Source: Bacteroides propionicigenes (GTDB lineage Bacteria; Bacteroidota; Bacteroidia; Bacteroidales; Bacteroidaceae). Taken from it: a stretch of 64,000 nucleotides of DNA. The number at the start of each line of letters is the position of its first letter. The first letter of the stretch is position 1. The notes under the pieces are model-generated. The model was not told where the DNA came from. It saw nothing but the letters and a program-made list of their open reading frames with translations, and did no database searches. This document shows, one piece after another, positions 1 through 9,417 of the stretch. Position numbers and translations under genes: made by a program. The stretch is from NCBI RefSeq assembly GCF_018390535.1, contig NZ_JAHBBW010000010.1, positions 97,689-161,688 on the forward strand, written 5' to 3'.

Positions 1-2
1 TT

Positions 3-185
3 ATTATGCAGTGTGCGTTGGCGGAAATATTGAGCTTTCCGAATATTCCCGTTAGTGTTTCGTTAAATGAGTATGTAGACATAGCCAAAGTATACAGCAC
101 TGCTAAAAGCGGTAGCTTTGTAAATGGCACATTAGATGGAATAGTTAAGGAATTAAAAAAAGAAGGGAAGTTGTCGAAAAACTGA
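3..185 (+). CDS. nusB: NusB, transcription antitermination factor (C-terminal part)
   Basis: Only the last 60 or so codons are in the window; the gene starts upstream. The frame reads through ALAEILSFPNIPVSVSLNEY and ends VNGTLDGIVKELKKEGK before a TGA at 183-185. This is the NusB C-terminal helix pattern: an LNEYVDIAK helix, then FVNGTLDGI. NusB binds boxA RNA with NusE to prevent early termination of rRNA transcripts. It lies upstream of yajC, a gene order I recall from Bacteroidales. The identification is good although only a third of the protein can be seen. Confidence 0.85.
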   Translation: MMQCALAEILSFPNIPVSVSLNEYVDIAKVYSTAKSGSFVNGTLDGIVKELKKEGKLSKN

Positions 186-223
186 TACCTTTGTTGAATA
201 ATAAAAATTAAAACGGAATATTT

Positions 224-553
224 ATGAATTTAATGACTGTATTCTTCCTGCAAGCTCCTGCCGCAGGCCCGGACGGAAGCATGATGTGGATTATGCTGAT
301 AGCTATGTTTGCCATCATGTACTTTTTTATGATTCGTCCTCAAAACAAGAAACAAAAAGAAATTGCGAACTTTCGTAAGTCTCTTCAAGTGAACCAAAAG
401 GTTATCACTGCCGGTGGTATTCACGGTATCATCAAGGAAATTAACGATAATGATGTAGTACTTGAAATTGCTTCTAACGTTAAAATCCATATTGATAAGA
501 ATTCTATTTTTGCCGCAGCTGCTGATGCAAACAGTAGCCAGGCTTCTAAATAA
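224..553 (+). CDS. yajC: YajC, preprotein translocase accessory subunit
   Basis: 109 aa, normal for YajC. There is one N-terminal membrane helix (about residues 19-37, MMWIMLIAMFAIMYFFMI). It is followed by the family hallmark RPQNKKQKE and then a small cytoplasmic domain with VITAGGIHGIIKEI. YajC associates with SecDF and the Sec translocon in the inner membrane. A Bacteroides-type -7 box, TACCTTTG, lies at 186-193, so transcription may start between nusB and this gene. The YbbR gene follows after 14 bp and is probably in the same operon. Confidence 0.93.
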   Translation: MNLMTVFFLQAPAAGPDGSMMWIMLIAMFAIMYFFMIRPQNKKQKEIANFRKSLQVNQKVITAGGIHGIIKEINDNDVVLEIASNVKIHIDKNSIFAAAADANSSQASK

Positions 554-567
554 GTAGATGTGAGCCT

Positions 568-1578
568 ATGTTGAATCGTAGGAACATAAGACGTATTTAT
601 TTAAATATAACCGGAAAAGCAAAGGACTTTCTGCTTAGCGATAAGAGCAGGGAGTTCTTTGTTTTTTTGTTTTTCTTCTTTATAGCCGGCGGTTTCTGGC
701 TGTTACAGACGTTGAACAACGATTATGAAGCGGAGTTCTCTGTTCCGGTGCGTCTGCGCGGTGTGCCCAATAATACAATGATTACTTCAGAGCCTGCTTC
801 CGAACTTCGCATCAAGGTGAAGGATAAAGGAACTGTCTTGCTCAATTATATGTTGGGAAAAAGTTTCTATCCGATTACACTTGACTTTTCTGATTATCGA
901 GGTGTCAACAATCATGTACGTGTGTATGCTTCTCAATTCGAGAAGAAGGTTCTTAGTCAGTTGAACGTTTCTACGCGCCTGCTATCCATAAAGCCGGATA
1001 CACTGGAATATATTTATGCGACGGGATTGTCTAAGTTGGTCCCTGTAAAACTATCGGGCACGGTCAGTGCCGGACGGCAATATTATTTGTCGGATACGGT
1101 TTTTAGTCCGGATTCAGTTTTGGCCTATGCACCGGAAGGGGTACTGGATACAATAACCGCTGCCTATACGCAACATATTAAGCTGGAGAATATTTCTGAT
1201 ACATTGAGGCGGCAGGTGGCTTTGGTCACTCAGAAAGGGGTGAAGTTCGTACCGGCTTCTATTGAAATGATGCTTCCTGTGGATATTTATACGGAAAAGA
1301 CAGTAGAAGTACCATTACATGGAGTAAACTTCCCGGCTAATAAAGTACTGCGTGCTTTCCCGTCTAAAGTTCAAGTGACTTTTCAAGTAGGACTTAGCCG
1401 TTTCCGTCAAATAACCGCGGATGATTTTCATATCAATGTTTCCTATGAGGAACTGCTGCGGTTGGGTTCGGACAAGTACACTGTAAAGCTAAGGAATATT
1501 CCGGAAGGAGTGACTCAAGTGCGTTTTAATCCCGAACAGGTTGATTTCCTTATAGAACAAATTCCTTCTTCATTATGA
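568..1578 (+). CDS. YbbR-like domain protein (CdaR family)
   Basis: 336 aa with one N-terminal membrane helix (about residues 30-50, [20 protein letters not shown]), then an extracytoplasmic region of repeated YbbR-type beta modules such as [10 protein letters not shown] and VPVKLSGTV. In Firmicutes, CdaR proteins of this family control the c-di-AMP cyclase CdaA; whether the Bacteroides protein does so is inference. The start ATG at 568 follows yajC closely. The stop overlaps the coaE start by four bases (ATGA at 1575-1578), which points to translational coupling. Confidence 0.85.
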   Translation: MLNRRNIRRIYLNITGKAKDFLLSDKSREFFVFLFFFFIAGGFWLLQTLNNDYEAEFSVPVRLRGVPNNTMITSEPASELRIKVKDKGTVLLNYMLGKSFYPITLDFSDYRGVNNHVRVYASQFEKKVLSQLNVSTRLLSIKPDTLEYIYATGLSKLVPVKLSGTVSAGRQYYLSDTVFSPDSVLAYAPEGVLDTITAAYTQHIKLENISDTLRRQVALVTQKGVKFVPASIEMMLPVDIYTEKTVEVPLHGVNFPANKVLRAFPSKVQVTFQVGLSRFRQITADDFHINVSYEELLRLGSDKYTVKLRNIPEGVTQVRFNPEQVDFLIEQIPSSL

Positions 1579-2189
1579 CCGTCAGGATAGGCATAACCGG
1601 AGGTATTGGCAGTGGAAAAAGTGTTGTGTCCCGACTGTTGGAAGCGATGGGGATTCCTGTCTATATTTCTGATGTGGAAACCAAGCGGCTTATGCTGGCA
1701 GACTCTGACATTCGCAGGGAGTTGGTTGCTTTGTTGGGTGATGAAGTCTATGCCGGTGGAGTGCTGAATAAGCCTTTGCTTGCTTCTTATCTTTTTGGCA
1801 ACCCCGAACATGCTCTGCAGGTGAACGGTATTATTCATCCGCGAGTAAAAGAAGATTTCAGACAATGGCTTCGGCATCATGCGGTTTGTCCGATAGCAGG
1901 CATCGAATCGGCTATTCTGATAGAGGCAGGTTTTGCGGGCGAAGTGGATGTAATTGTTATGGTCTATGCTCCCGAAGAAGTGCGGGTACAACGCGCTATG
2001 AAGCGGGATGTTTCCTCGCGCGAATTGATAGAAAAACGCATCCGCAGCCAAATGAGTGATGAGGAAAAGCGCGGTCGGGCGGATTTTGTAATAGTGAATG
2101 ATGGTGAAACACCGTTAATTCCACAGGTTTTAGCTTTAATCACTTTCCTGTCTCAAAATAATACCTATCTTTGCCCACCGAAAAAATAA
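1575..2189 (+). CDS. coaE: Dephospho-CoA kinase
   Basis: 204 aa, typical of CoaE. The P-loop GGIGSGKS lies at residues 8-15. The protein also shows HPRVKEDF and the lid-like [18 protein letters not shown], both standard in CoaE. It phosphorylates the 3'-hydroxyl of dephospho-CoA, the last step of coenzyme A synthesis, in the cytoplasm. It overlaps the YbbR gene by four bases. Only 26 bp separate it from the DUF5606 gene, so nusB/yajC/ybbR/coaE/DUF5606 look like one transcription unit. Confidence 0.95.
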   Translation: MTVRIGITGGIGSGKSVVSRLLEAMGIPVYISDVETKRLMLADSDIRRELVALLGDEVYAGGVLNKPLLASYLFGNPEHALQVNGIIHPRVKEDFRQWLRHHAVCPIAGIESAILIEAGFAGEVDVIVMVYAPEEVRVQRAMKRDVSSRELIEKRIRSQMSDEEKRGRADFVIVNDGETPLIPQVLALITFLSQNNTYLCPPKK

Positions 2190-2215
2190 CTACTAATTAC
2201 AAAACAGAATATACT

Positions 2216-2653
2216 ATGTTGAAGACTATTTTGTCTATTTCCGGCAAGCCGGGATTGTATAAACTCATTTCTCAGGGAAAGAATATGCTGATTGTAGAGT
2301 CACTGGTTGATAAGAAGCGTTTCCCCGCTTACGGTAATGAAAAGATTATTTCTTTAGGCGATATTGCCATGTATACGGACGAAGAAGAAGTACCTTTGAA
2401 GGATGTGCTTCTTTCAATGAAGAAAAAAGAGAACGGCGCGGCTGTGACATTGGATGTGAAAAAGGCTTCTGCAAAAGAACTTCAGGCTTATTTGGCGGAA
2501 GTGTTACCGAACTTTGACCGTGACCGCGTATATGTATCGGATATTAAGAAGCTGATTTCTTGGTATAACCTGTTGGTTGCAAGCGGCATGACGGACTTTG
2601 AAGAAGAGGCCGAAACCGTTGCCGAAGAAGTGAAAGAAGAAACTGCAGAGTAA
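2216..2653 (+). CDS. DUF5606-type small conserved protein
   Basis: I start the gene at the ATG at 2216 (MLKTILSISGKPGLYKLIS), giving 145 aa; an upstream in-frame ATG at 2171 lies inside coaE and has no conserved sequence after it. The protein matches my memory of the Bacteroidetes DUF5606 family: a short SISGKPGLYK start, a middle DVKKASAKELQAYLAEVLP, and an acidic tail rich in Glu. No catalytic motif is visible. The function is unknown. It is a soluble cytoplasmic protein at the end of the coaE operon. Confidence 0.75.
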   Translation: MLKTILSISGKPGLYKLISQGKNMLIVESLVDKKRFPAYGNEKIISLGDIAMYTDEEEVPLKDVLLSMKKKENGAAVTLDVKKASAKELQAYLAEVLPNFDRDRVYVSDIKKLISWYNLLVASGMTDFEEEAETVAEEVKEETAE

Positions 2654-2678
2654 TTATACTCCCTTTTTAAGGTAGAGG

Positions 2679-2819
2679 CGTGTCGAAATGTAAAAGTCCT
2701 ATCATTCTGTCATTCAGAGGAGCTTGCGACGAAGAATCTCCTCTCTTATGTATGCAGAGAAGAGATTCTTCACTGCGTTCAGAATGACAGAATGATAGGA
2801 CTTTTACATTTTGACACAA
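2679..2819. repeat. REP-like long palindrome, copy A
   Basis: Two near-complementary arms of about 60 nt (2681-2745 and 2757-2817) surround a short loop. The arms contain CTGTCATTCAGAGGAGCTTG and its complement. It lies between the convergent DUF5606 gene and clpB, where it could act as a two-way terminator. A shorter relative lies at 18527-18612. Confidence 0.8.
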
Positions 2820-2830
2820 CCCCATTTACT

Positions 2831-2931
2831 AAGTTAATATCTTGTTTCTTATGAAGTTAACTTATTATTTCTTACAAAGTTAACTTCGTGTTGTCTATAA
2901 AGTTAACTTCTTGCAGTTACGATATTAACTT
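2831..2931. repeat. 23-bp tandem array with palindromic core AAGTTAACTT
   Basis: Five units start at 2831, 2854, 2877, 2900 and about 2922. The three central units carry the perfect 10-bp palindrome AAGTTAACTT; the outer two are degenerate (AAGTTAATAT and ATATTAACTT). The rest of the unit is T-rich. The array lies just downstream of the clpB stop on the minus strand. Confidence 0.85.
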
Positions 2932-2949
2932 CCTGAAAAGGTCTTGTTT

Positions 2950-5544
2950 TTAGTTTCTGAATACCAATCCGTCTTTCGTTGTATCGGCATCCACTGTGAT
3001 TGGCTTGCTACGGTCTACTTCTTGGGCTAATAGCTTCTTTGATAAATCGTTCAGTAAGTAGTGCTGGATGGCACGCTTTACAGGACGGGCGCCAAACTCA
3101 GGGTCGTACCCTGCATTGGCAAGGAAGTCTATGGCAGCATCGGTCAATACCAGTTCCACTCCATTTCCGTACAACATCTTTTGTACGCTTTTGATTTGGA
3201 GTACAACAATCTGTTTGATTTCCTTTTCCGTCAGTGGCAAGAACATGATTGTTTCATCGATACGGTTCAGGAATTCCGGACGGATTGTTTTTTTCAGCAT
3301 ATTCATTACTTCTTTCTTGGTTTCTTCTACAATCTCCTCCTTGTTGGAACTGTTCAGTTTTTCCATTTGGCTTTGAATGTATCCGCTACCCATATTGGAA
3401 GTCATAATGATAATGGTATTCTTGAAGTTTACGGTACGGCCTTTATTATCCGTCAAACGTCCGTCGTCCAATACCTGCAGTAAGATGTTGAATACATCCG
3501 GATGTGCCTTCTCTATTTCATCGAACAGTACGACTGAGTACGGCTTCCGGCGTACGGCTTCCGTCAACTGGCCACCCTCATCATAGCCTACGTATCCCGG
3601 AGGCGCTCCGACCAGGCGGGAAACACTGTGTTTCTCTTGGTATTCGCTCATGTCGATACGTGTCATCATCGTTTCGTCATCAAACAGATATTCGGCGAGT
3701 GCTTTGGCAAGTTCTGTTTTACCCACACCGGTAGTACCGAGGAAGAGGAACGAGCCGATAGGGCGTTTCGGGTCTTGCAATCCTGCACGGCTCCGGCGTA
3801 CGGCATCAGCAACGGCTTCGATGGCTTCATCCTGACCGATTACGCGTTGGTGCAGTTCGTCTTCCAGATGCAGCAATTTATCCTTTTCGCTTTGCAGCAT
3901 CTTGCTTACCGGTATACCCGTCCAGCGAGAAACTACATCAGCAATGTCTTCGGCATCGACTTCTTCTTTAATCATTGCGCTGTCACCTTGCATTTCGTGC
4001 AGTTTTTGCTGCGTTTCTTCAATCTCCTGATTCAGCGCCTGGAGTTTGCCATAGCGTATTTCGGCAACCTTTCCGTAGTCACCTTCACGTTCCGCTTTAT
4101 CGGCTTCAAACTTCAAGTTCTCTATTTCGACCTTGTTTTGCTGAATCTTGTTCACCAGCGTTTTTTCGCTTTGCCACTTTGCTTTATACGACTTTTCCTG
4201 TTCTTTCAGTTCGGCAAGTTCTTTACCGATTTGTTCCAGTTTGGGACGGTCGTTTTCGCGTTTTATGGCTTCACGCTCAATCTCCAACTGCTTGATTTTA
4301 CGTGAAATCTCGTCCAACTCTTCCGGTACGGAGTCCACTTCCATACGGAGTTTGGCTGCGGCTTCGTCCATCAAGTCGATAGCCTTGTCCGGCAGAAAAC
4401 GGTCGGTGATGTAGCGGTTGCTCAGCTCTACGGCGGCAATGATGGCATCGTCTTTAATCCGTACGTGGTGATGATTTTCGTAACGTTCCTTCAAACCGCG
4501 AAGAATGGAAATGGTGCTTAACGTATCCGGTTCATTCACCATGACTATCTGGAAACGACGTTCCAGAGCTTTGTCCTTTTCAAAGTACTTTTGATACTCG
4601 TCGAGGGTGGTAGCCCCGATACTTCTCAGCTCACCACGTGCCAAGGCGGGTTTCAGGATGTTGGCGGCATCCATGGCGCCTTCACCCTTACCGGCTCCTA
4701 CCAACGTGTGAATCTCGTCGATAAACAAAATGATGTCTCCTTCCGACTTCTTCACTTCGTTGATAACGGCTTTCAGACGTTCTTCAAATTCACCCTTGTA
4801 TTTGGCTCCTGCAACCAATGCACCCATATCCAAGGAGTAAACCTGTTTGTTTTTCAGGTTCTCAGGAACGTCACCTCGCAATATACGATGGGCAAGACCT
4901 TCTACGATGGCTGTTTTACCTGTACCCGGCTCACCTATTAATATAGGGTTGTTTTTTGTACGGCGGCTCAGAATCTGCAGTACCCGGCGGATTTCTTCGT
5001 CACGTCCGATGACAGGGTCCAATTTGCCGCTTCGGGCTGCTTCATTCAGGTTGATAGCGTACTTTTCCAATGACTGATAAGTGTCTTCACTGGATTGTGA
5101 GGTTACCTTTTCGCCTTTTCGTAATTCATTGATAGCGTTGCGCAATTCTTTCTCCGTCATTCCGGCATCTTTCAAGATGGTGGAGGCAGTGCTTTTTACG
5201 TTTAACAAAGCCAACAGAATCGGTTCCAATGAAACGAATTCATCTCCCATTTCTTTGGAGTACTGGGTGGCCTTCTGAAAAATTTCATTCGTTTCACGAC
5301 TCAGATAAGGCTCACCGCCTGATACTTTCGGCAATGAATCAATCTGCTTGTCTAGCACAAGTGCGATTTGCTGCCCGTTCATACCCAGCTTTTGGAAAAT
5401 GAAGTTGGTAACGTTTTCGCCCACCTTCATCACGCTTTGAAGCAAGTGTACGGGTTCAATGGCTTGTTGCCCCCGTGCTTGCGTCAGGTTCACGGCTTCT
5501 TGTACGGCTTCCTGCGCTTTGATGGTAAAATTGTTAAAGTTCAT
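2950..5544 (-). CDS. clpB: ClpB, ATP-dependent disaggregase
   Basis: 864 aa, the usual ClpB length. In order: Clp N-domain repeats (about 1-150); first AAA+ domain with Walker A GEPGTGKT and Walker [11 protein letters not shown]; a long charged coiled-coil middle domain (about 410-530) that marks ClpB rather than ClpA/ClpC; second AAA+ domain with Walker [13 protein letters not shown] and Walker [12 protein letters not shown]; and the C-terminal D2-small domain. It rescues aggregated proteins together with DnaK, whose gene is at 33970. A sigma54-like element at 5593-5608 lies upstream. Confidence 0.97.
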   Translation of the reverse strand: MNFNNFTIKAQEAVQEAVNLTQARGQQAIEPVHLLQSVMKVGENVTNFIFQKLGMNGQQIALVLDKQIDSLPKVSGGEPYLSRETNEIFQKATQYSKEMGDEFVSLEPILLALLNVKSTASTILKDAGMTEKELRNAINELRKGEKVTSQSSEDTYQSLEKYAINLNEAARSGKLDPVIGRDEEIRRVLQILSRRTKNNPILIGEPGTGKTAIVEGLAHRILRGDVPENLKNKQVYSLDMGALVAGAKYKGEFEERLKAVINEVKKSEGDIILFIDEIHTLVGAGKGEGAMDAANILKPALARGELRSIGATTLDEYQKYFEKDKALERRFQIVMVNEPDTLSTISILRGLKERYENHHHVRIKDDAIIAAVELSNRYITDRFLPDKAIDLMDEAAAKLRMEVDSVPEELDEISRKIKQLEIEREAIKRENDRPKLEQIGKELAELKEQEKSYKAKWQSEKTLVNKIQQNKVEIENLKFEADKAEREGDYGKVAEIRYGKLQALNQEIEETQQKLHEMQGDSAMIKEEVDAEDIADVVSRWTGIPVSKMLQSEKDKLLHLEDELHQRVIGQDEAIEAVADAVRRSRAGLQDPKRPIGSFLFLGTTGVGKTELAKALAEYLFDDETMMTRIDMSEYQEKHSVSRLVGAPPGYVGYDEGGQLTEAVRRKPYSVVLFDEIEKAHPDVFNILLQVLDDGRLTDNKGRTVNFKNTIIIMTSNMGSGYIQSQMEKLNSSNKEEIVEETKKEVMNMLKKTIRPEFLNRIDETIMFLPLTEKEIKQIVVLQIKSVQKMLYGNGVELVLTDAAIDFLANAGYDPEFGARPVKRAIQHYLLNDLSKKLLAQEVDRSKPITVDADTTKDGLVFRN

Positions 5545-5592
5545 ATCTTGTTCTCCTTTCTATTTTTATCAGATTCATAACACTTCAAAGGG

Positions 5593-5608
5593 CGCAAAAG
5601 ATTTGCCA
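5593..5608 (-). promoter_or_regulatory. Candidate sigma54-type -24/-12 promoter of clpB
   Basis: On the minus strand the sequence reads TGGCAAATCTTTTGCG. It has GG and GC separated by exactly 10 nt, the sigma54 spacing, and lies about 50 bp before the clpB ATG. A perfect dyad GATTTG-cga-CAAATC lies farther upstream at 5666-5680. A similar element precedes dnaK. Assignment is by motif only. Confidence 0.45.
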
Positions 5609-5733
5609 GCGGCAGAAATGAGACAAAATTTCAGTTAATAGAAGAGAATGAATGTCAAAATGGCTGATTTGCGACAAATCGTTTTTATCTGCAAAACTTT
5701 TTGTACCTTTACCCCCTCAATTAATATATAATT

Positions 5734-6351
5734 ATGGAAAATACCCAAATAAAACTTTCCGAAACGGTAATGGTGATAGACGTTGCCTACTTGAATTTTG
5801 TTATCAATGATTTAAAGAAGTATTTTGAACCGTTGCTGGGACGTTCTTTACAGACAGTAGACTTGGGACTTTTTACTATGTATTTGGCAATGGATGCCGG
5901 AATGAAAGAGGGAGAGAATAATGTACAGATACTTTTGGTGTATGATGAACAATCCGGAAAGTTGGAACACTGCCTGCCTTCCGATTTGAAGAGTGAACTG
6001 GATGGGGTGGCTTTTAAAGGGCCTTTGGGGGAGTTTAGTTTTATGGCTGTACCTTCGGAGGGCTTTGTGTCCCGTGGAGAATTGTATCTTGATTTGCTAC
6101 ATATAGTCCTGAACTCAGCCGATGTGAAGAAATTGATTGTTGTACCTTTTAGCGAAGAATATGGTGAGGAAGTTGAAGAGGTGCTGAAAGAGTCTGTTGC
6201 GGAAAATGCCGGCAAGCCGGGAGATGCAAAGGAATTTATTTATTTCCGTATGGAAGAACCGGCTGTACCTGCTGTTTGTCATTGGGAGATGTTGGGTTAT
6301 CCGTTGATGTCGGCATTAGGTATCAGGAGCGAAGATTTGCAGGATAATTAA
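5734..6351 (+). CDS. Conserved Bacteroides protein of unknown function
   Basis: 205 aa, soluble, with no signal peptide or membrane helix. It opens MENTQIKLSETVMVIDVAYL and carries acidic stretches near 150-165. I recall such proteins being grouped as DUF6621, but I cannot confirm that here. No catalytic motif is visible. A TACCTTTA sequence at 5703-5711 is a possible -7 box. The LysR regulator gene starts 20 bp downstream, so the two are probably co-transcribed. It is divergent from clpB, with 189 bp between them. Confidence 0.6.
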   Translation: MENTQIKLSETVMVIDVAYLNFVINDLKKYFEPLLGRSLQTVDLGLFTMYLAMDAGMKEGENNVQILLVYDEQSGKLEHCLPSDLKSELDGVAFKGPLGEFSFMAVPSEGFVSRGELYLDLLHIVLNSADVKKLIVVPFSEEYGEEVEEVLKESVAENAGKPGDAKEFIYFRMEEPAVPAVCHWEMLGYPLMSALGIRSEDLQDN

Positions 6352-6371
6352 TCGTTTTAATTCATTATGCC

Positions 6372-7268
6372 GTGAGTGATTTTCGTTTAAAAGTGTTCCA
6401 GGCTGTTGCGAAGAACCTGAGTTTTACGAAGGCTTCGCAAGAGTTGTTTGTCAGCCAGCCTGCCATTACCAAGCATATACAAGAGTTGGAAGCCGCTTAT
6501 CAGACGCGTCTGTTCGACCGTCAGGGGAGTAGGATTTCATTGACGGAATCCGGTAAATTGCTTTTGGAGCATTGCGAGCGGATTTTGGAAGATTATAAAC
6601 GACTGGAGTACGAAATGCACTTGTTGCACAATGAGTACACCGGTGGTTTGAAGTTGGGTGCCAGTACCACTATTGCCCAATATGTACTGCCGCCTTTGCT
6701 TGCCAGTTTCATAGGCAAATTTCCACAAGTTAATTTGTCGTTGTTGAATGGTAATTCCAGAGAGATAGAAGCCGCTCTGCAAGAGCATCGTATTGATTTG
6801 GGGTTTGTGGAAGGAGTATTTCGTTTACCTAATATAAAATATACCACTTTTCTGGAAGATGAATTGGTAGCGGTGGTTCGTACAGGCAGCAAACTTGCCG
6901 TAGGGGAGGAGATAACCCCGGAAGAACTGTTGCACCTGCCTTTGGTGCTTCGTGAAAGAGGTTCGGGTACGTTGGATGTTTTTGAACGTGCCTTGCAGCA
7001 ACATAATATAAAGTTATCCTCTTTGCAGGTTCTGATGTATTTGGGGAGTACGGAGAGCATCAAATTGTTTTTGGAACATACGGATTGTTTAGGTATTGTT
7101 TCCGTTCGTTCTATTACGCGTGAATTATATTCAGGACAGTTGCGTGTTGTTGAAATAAAGGGAATGCCTATGTTGCGTGATTTCAGTTTTGCACAGCCTC
7201 AGGGGCAAGAAAGCGGTTTGGCCCAAGTATTCATGCAGTTTGCCATACATAATAACAATAAGTTATAG
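6372..7268 (+). CDS. LysR-family transcriptional regulator
   Basis: 298 aa. The N-terminal winged helix-turn-helix is clear: VAKNLSFTKASQELFVSQPA (about 11-30), then ITKHIQELE and LFDRQG. A LysR substrate-binding domain follows from about residue 90 (GASTTIAQYVLPPLL). The start is a GTG at 6372 (GTG AGT GAT TTT); the nearby ATG at 6367 is out of frame. It lies directly upstream of a YeiH-type exporter gene. E. coli has the same regulator-exporter pairing in yeiE/yeiH, so it probably controls that gene. The ligand is unknown. Confidence 0.92.
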   Translation: MSDFRLKVFQAVAKNLSFTKASQELFVSQPAITKHIQELEAAYQTRLFDRQGSRISLTESGKLLLEHCERILEDYKRLEYEMHLLHNEYTGGLKLGASTTIAQYVLPPLLASFIGKFPQVNLSLLNGNSREIEAALQEHRIDLGFVEGVFRLPNIKYTTFLEDELVAVVRTGSKLAVGEEITPEELLHLPLVLRERGSGTLDVFERALQQHNIKLSSLQVLMYLGSTESIKLFLEHTDCLGIVSVRSITRELYSGQLRVVEIKGMPMLRDFSFAQPQGQESGLAQVFMQFAIHNNNKL

Positions 7269-7285
7269 TGCATAAGCAGAAACGA

Positions 7286-7318
7286 TTGGCGTGATTGGGA
7301 AAAGAAGCCTACCTTTGC
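7286..7318 (+). promoter_or_regulatory. Bacteroides-type promoter of the YeiH-family gene
   Basis: The -33-like element TTGG at 7286-7289 and the -7 box TACCTTTGC at 7310-7318 are separated by 20 bp. The predicted transcript starts about 25-30 bp before the ATG at 7351. Confidence 0.6.
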
Positions 7319-7350
7319 GCCCGAAAACAAATTAATAAAAATAAAAAGGT

Positions 7351-8373
7351 ATGGCTTCAACTCAAGCATCTGCGAAAAGCATTAATATGTCTTTCTTACA
7401 GAACAACAACAAAATTATTTACGTTTCCCTTCTTGTTATTCTTTCTTTCTTCCTATTTCTCGATTATATTCCGGGAATGCACGTTTATTCTGCATGGGTC
7501 ACTCCTCCGGTAGCTTTATTCCTCGGATTGGCGTTTGCGTTGCTGTGTGGGCAGGCTCATCCTAAGTTTAATAAAAAGACTTCTAAATACCTGTTGCAAT
7601 ACTCGGTAGTAGGTCTGGGGTTTGGTATGAATTTGCAGGCCTCGCTTGCTTCCGGCAAAGAAGGTATGGAGTTTACGATTATCTCCGTGGTGGGCACATT
7701 GCTCATCGGTTGGGTTATCGGTCGTAAGTTTCTTAAAGTAGACCGCGACACTTCTTATTTGATTAGTTCCGGTACGGCTATTTGCGGTGGCAGTGCTATT
7801 GCGGCGGTAGGTCCTGTTTTGAAGGCGAAAGATAGTGAAATGTCTGTGGCATTGGGTACAATCTTCATTTTGAATGCGATAGCTTTGTTTATATTTCCTA
7901 TGATTGGCCATGCGTTGAACATGAGCCAGCATGAGTTTGGTACGTGGGCTGCCATTGCTATCCACGACACCAGCTCGGTAGTGGGTGCAGGAGCCGCCTA
8001 TGGTGAAGAAGCGTTGAAAGTTGCCACTACTATTAAACTGACACGCGCCCTTTGGATTATTCCGTTGGCAATTGCTACTTCATTTATTTTCAAAAGCAAA
8101 GGGCAGAAGATTAGTATTCCTTGGTTCATCTTCTTTTTTGTTTTGGCAATGATTGTCAACACCTACGTGCTGAGCCTTTCAGAAACCGGTGCTTTGATTG
8201 GTGCGGGAATCAACAGTATTGCTCGTAAGACCTTGACAATAACTCTGTTCTTTATCGGAGCTTCCTTGTCACGTGACGTTTTGAAAGCTGTAGGAGTCAA
8301 GCCGCTTGTACAAGGTATACTGCTGTGGGTGGTTATCAGTTTCAGTACGTTGGCTTATATCTATTGGCTCTGA
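7351..8373 (+). CDS. YeiH/UPF0324-family putative sulfate exporter
   Basis: 340 aa, polytopic inner-membrane protein with about ten hydrophobic helices. Family marks include VVGLGFGMNLQASL, SSGTAICGGSAIAAVGPVLK and the pore-lining AIAIHDTSSVVGAGAAYG. UPF0324 (YeiH) proteins are annotated as putative sulfate exporters; the substrate has been shown for few members. The gene follows a LysR regulator that probably controls it and has its own -7 box. Its 3' end overlaps that of the convergent NGN-like gene by 13 bp. Confidence 0.88.
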   Translation: MASTQASAKSINMSFLQNNNKIIYVSLLVILSFFLFLDYIPGMHVYSAWVTPPVALFLGLAFALLCGQAHPKFNKKTSKYLLQYSVVGLGFGMNLQASLASGKEGMEFTIISVVGTLLIGWVIGRKFLKVDRDTSYLISSGTAICGGSAIAAVGPVLKAKDSEMSVALGTIFILNAIALFIFPMIGHALNMSQHEFGTWAAIAIHDTSSVVGAGAAYGEEALKVATTIKLTRALWIIPLAIATSFIFKSKGQKISIPWFIFFFVLAMIVNTYVLSLSETGALIGAGINSIARKTLTITLFFIGASLSRDVLKAVGVKPLVQGILLWVVISFSTLAYIYWL

Positions 8374-8657
8374 TATAAAGCTGTTATGGTTTGAGGGGAC
8401 AGGATGGCATATTCTTTCCGTATCCCCTGAATCTCTTCATTGGTTGCATATACAAATACACATCTCGCTATTATCGGGGTGTGTATTTCTTTTATGTGCC
8501 CCGCCCAACTTCGCCGAACTGAATCAGATGGAACGTAGGTGATAAACCCTTGTCGTTCCAGTTTCTTTTTGGTATTCAGCTCGGCGTGCGGACCGGTCAG
8601 TACGATATACCACATATGCGGTTTATCTAATTGACTGATAATATATTGAAAAGTCAT
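8361..8657 (-). CDS. NGN-only UpxY/NusG-like protein, copy 1
   Basis: 98 aa. It starts DKPHMWYIVLTGPHAELNTK and continues with ITYVPS and ARCVFVYATNEEI, the pattern of a NusG N-terminal (NGN) domain as in Bacteroides UpxY antiterminators (WYvl..., a central strand, then ...R.vFvya). A full UpxY protein is about 170 aa with a KOW domain; the KOW half is missing here. The gene starts two bases after the stop of the membrane-protein gene at 8660-9256 and is probably translated with it. A near copy lies at 9786-10082. No capsule locus is nearby, so an antitermination role is only inferred. Confidence 0.7.
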   Translation of the reverse strand: MTFQYIISQLDKPHMWYIVLTGPHAELNTKKKLERQGFITYVPSDSVRRSWAGHIKEIHTPIIARCVFVYATNEEIQGIRKEYAILSPQTITALYQSQ

Positions 8658-8659
8658 AT

Positions 8660-9256
8660 TTAGTTAGCTTGTGTTACTGTGAAATTGAAAGTGTGGAAGA
8701 ATTGCGGCTTGTTTCCGATAGTTATCGGAAGAACGATGCTGACGTAAGTTCTTTCTCCTTTTCTAATATTTCTTTTATTGTATATTTTATTGATGCCTTT
8801 TTCTGTAATCAAATTGGATGCAGTAATGGTCCGGTTTATTTCATGATTGTCTTTAATGATTTCCATCGGAACTTTATCGGTTGTAAAGGGGGAGAGGCTG
8901 ACGCTTGATGCTCTTCCATTGATAATGAAGTTGGCTTTTTCCCAGTTCAACTGTACTACTTCATTGCTATTGTTCCTGACTATAAGTTTCCATGCACTAC
9001 TGCTCGGTATAAAACGGTAAAGCACATTATTTTTGATATGTTCTAATTTTCCTTGATGATTTTCATGCGATCTGAATGTAATGCGGCAGTTTTCATTGTC
9101 AATATATTGTGCATGAGATAAGGTAGGAAACAAAAGTGAAAATATAATGATGAGATGGTGTTCCCGTTTATATTTTTTATAGTCAAAGTAAGTCCATATA
9201 AGGATAGTCAGTATACAGATAGGAATTGCAATGAGAATATAACCTGTTAATGTCAT
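8660..9256 (-). CDS. One-helix membrane/exported protein of unknown function, copy 1
   Basis: 198 aa. An N-terminal hydrophobic helix (about 3-24, TGYILIAIPICILTILIWTY) is followed by a basic patch, a second hydrophobic stretch LIIIFSLLFPTLSHAQ that ends like a signal-peptide cleavage site, and a beta-rich domain (FTTDKVPMEII, NKPQFFHTFNFTVTQ). I recognise no family. The paralogue at 10085-10681 matches it along its whole length. It is the first gene of a two-gene unit with the NGN-like gene, driven by the promoter at 9298-9329. Confidence 0.65.
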   Translation of the reverse strand: MTLTGYILIAIPICILTILIWTYFDYKKYKREHHLIIIFSLLFPTLSHAQYIDNENCRITFRSHENHQGKLEHIKNNVLYRFIPSSSAWKLIVRNNSNEVVQLNWEKANFIINGRASSVSLSPFTTDKVPMEIIKDNHEINRTITASNLITEKGINKIYNKRNIRKGERTYVSIVLPITIGNKPQFFHTFNFTVTQAN

Positions 9257-9297
9257 AACATTATATGTATTATCTTTTTATTAATATGAATACGTGG

Positions 9298-9329
9298 CAA
9301 AAATATCATAAATTAATTGATAAAACAAA
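9298..9329 (-). promoter_or_regulatory. Promoter of duplicated cassette, copy 1
   Basis: On the minus strand a TTTG box (9326-9329) and a TATTTTTG box (9298-9305) are separated by 20 bp, an excellent match to the Bacteroides primary sigma consensus. It lies about 42 bp before the ATG at 9256. Copy 2 has the same boxes and spacing. Confidence 0.75.
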
Positions 9330-9417
9330 TAAATTATGAATTAAATCAAACAAATAATCAGATAAATTATTATTCAAGTAGTTTTAGTATGGCTAATTAA
9401 TTCGTACCTTCATAGAA

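Noticed and set aside
2831..2931. CRISPR array beyond clpB
   Set aside because: Repeated cores are only 10 bp, spacers are 13 bp and similar to each other, and no cas genes are present.
3628..4305. 225-codon plus-strand open frame inside clpB
   Set aside because: Antisense shadow of the ClpB middle domain; composition is Phe/Leu-rich as expected from the complement of charged codons.
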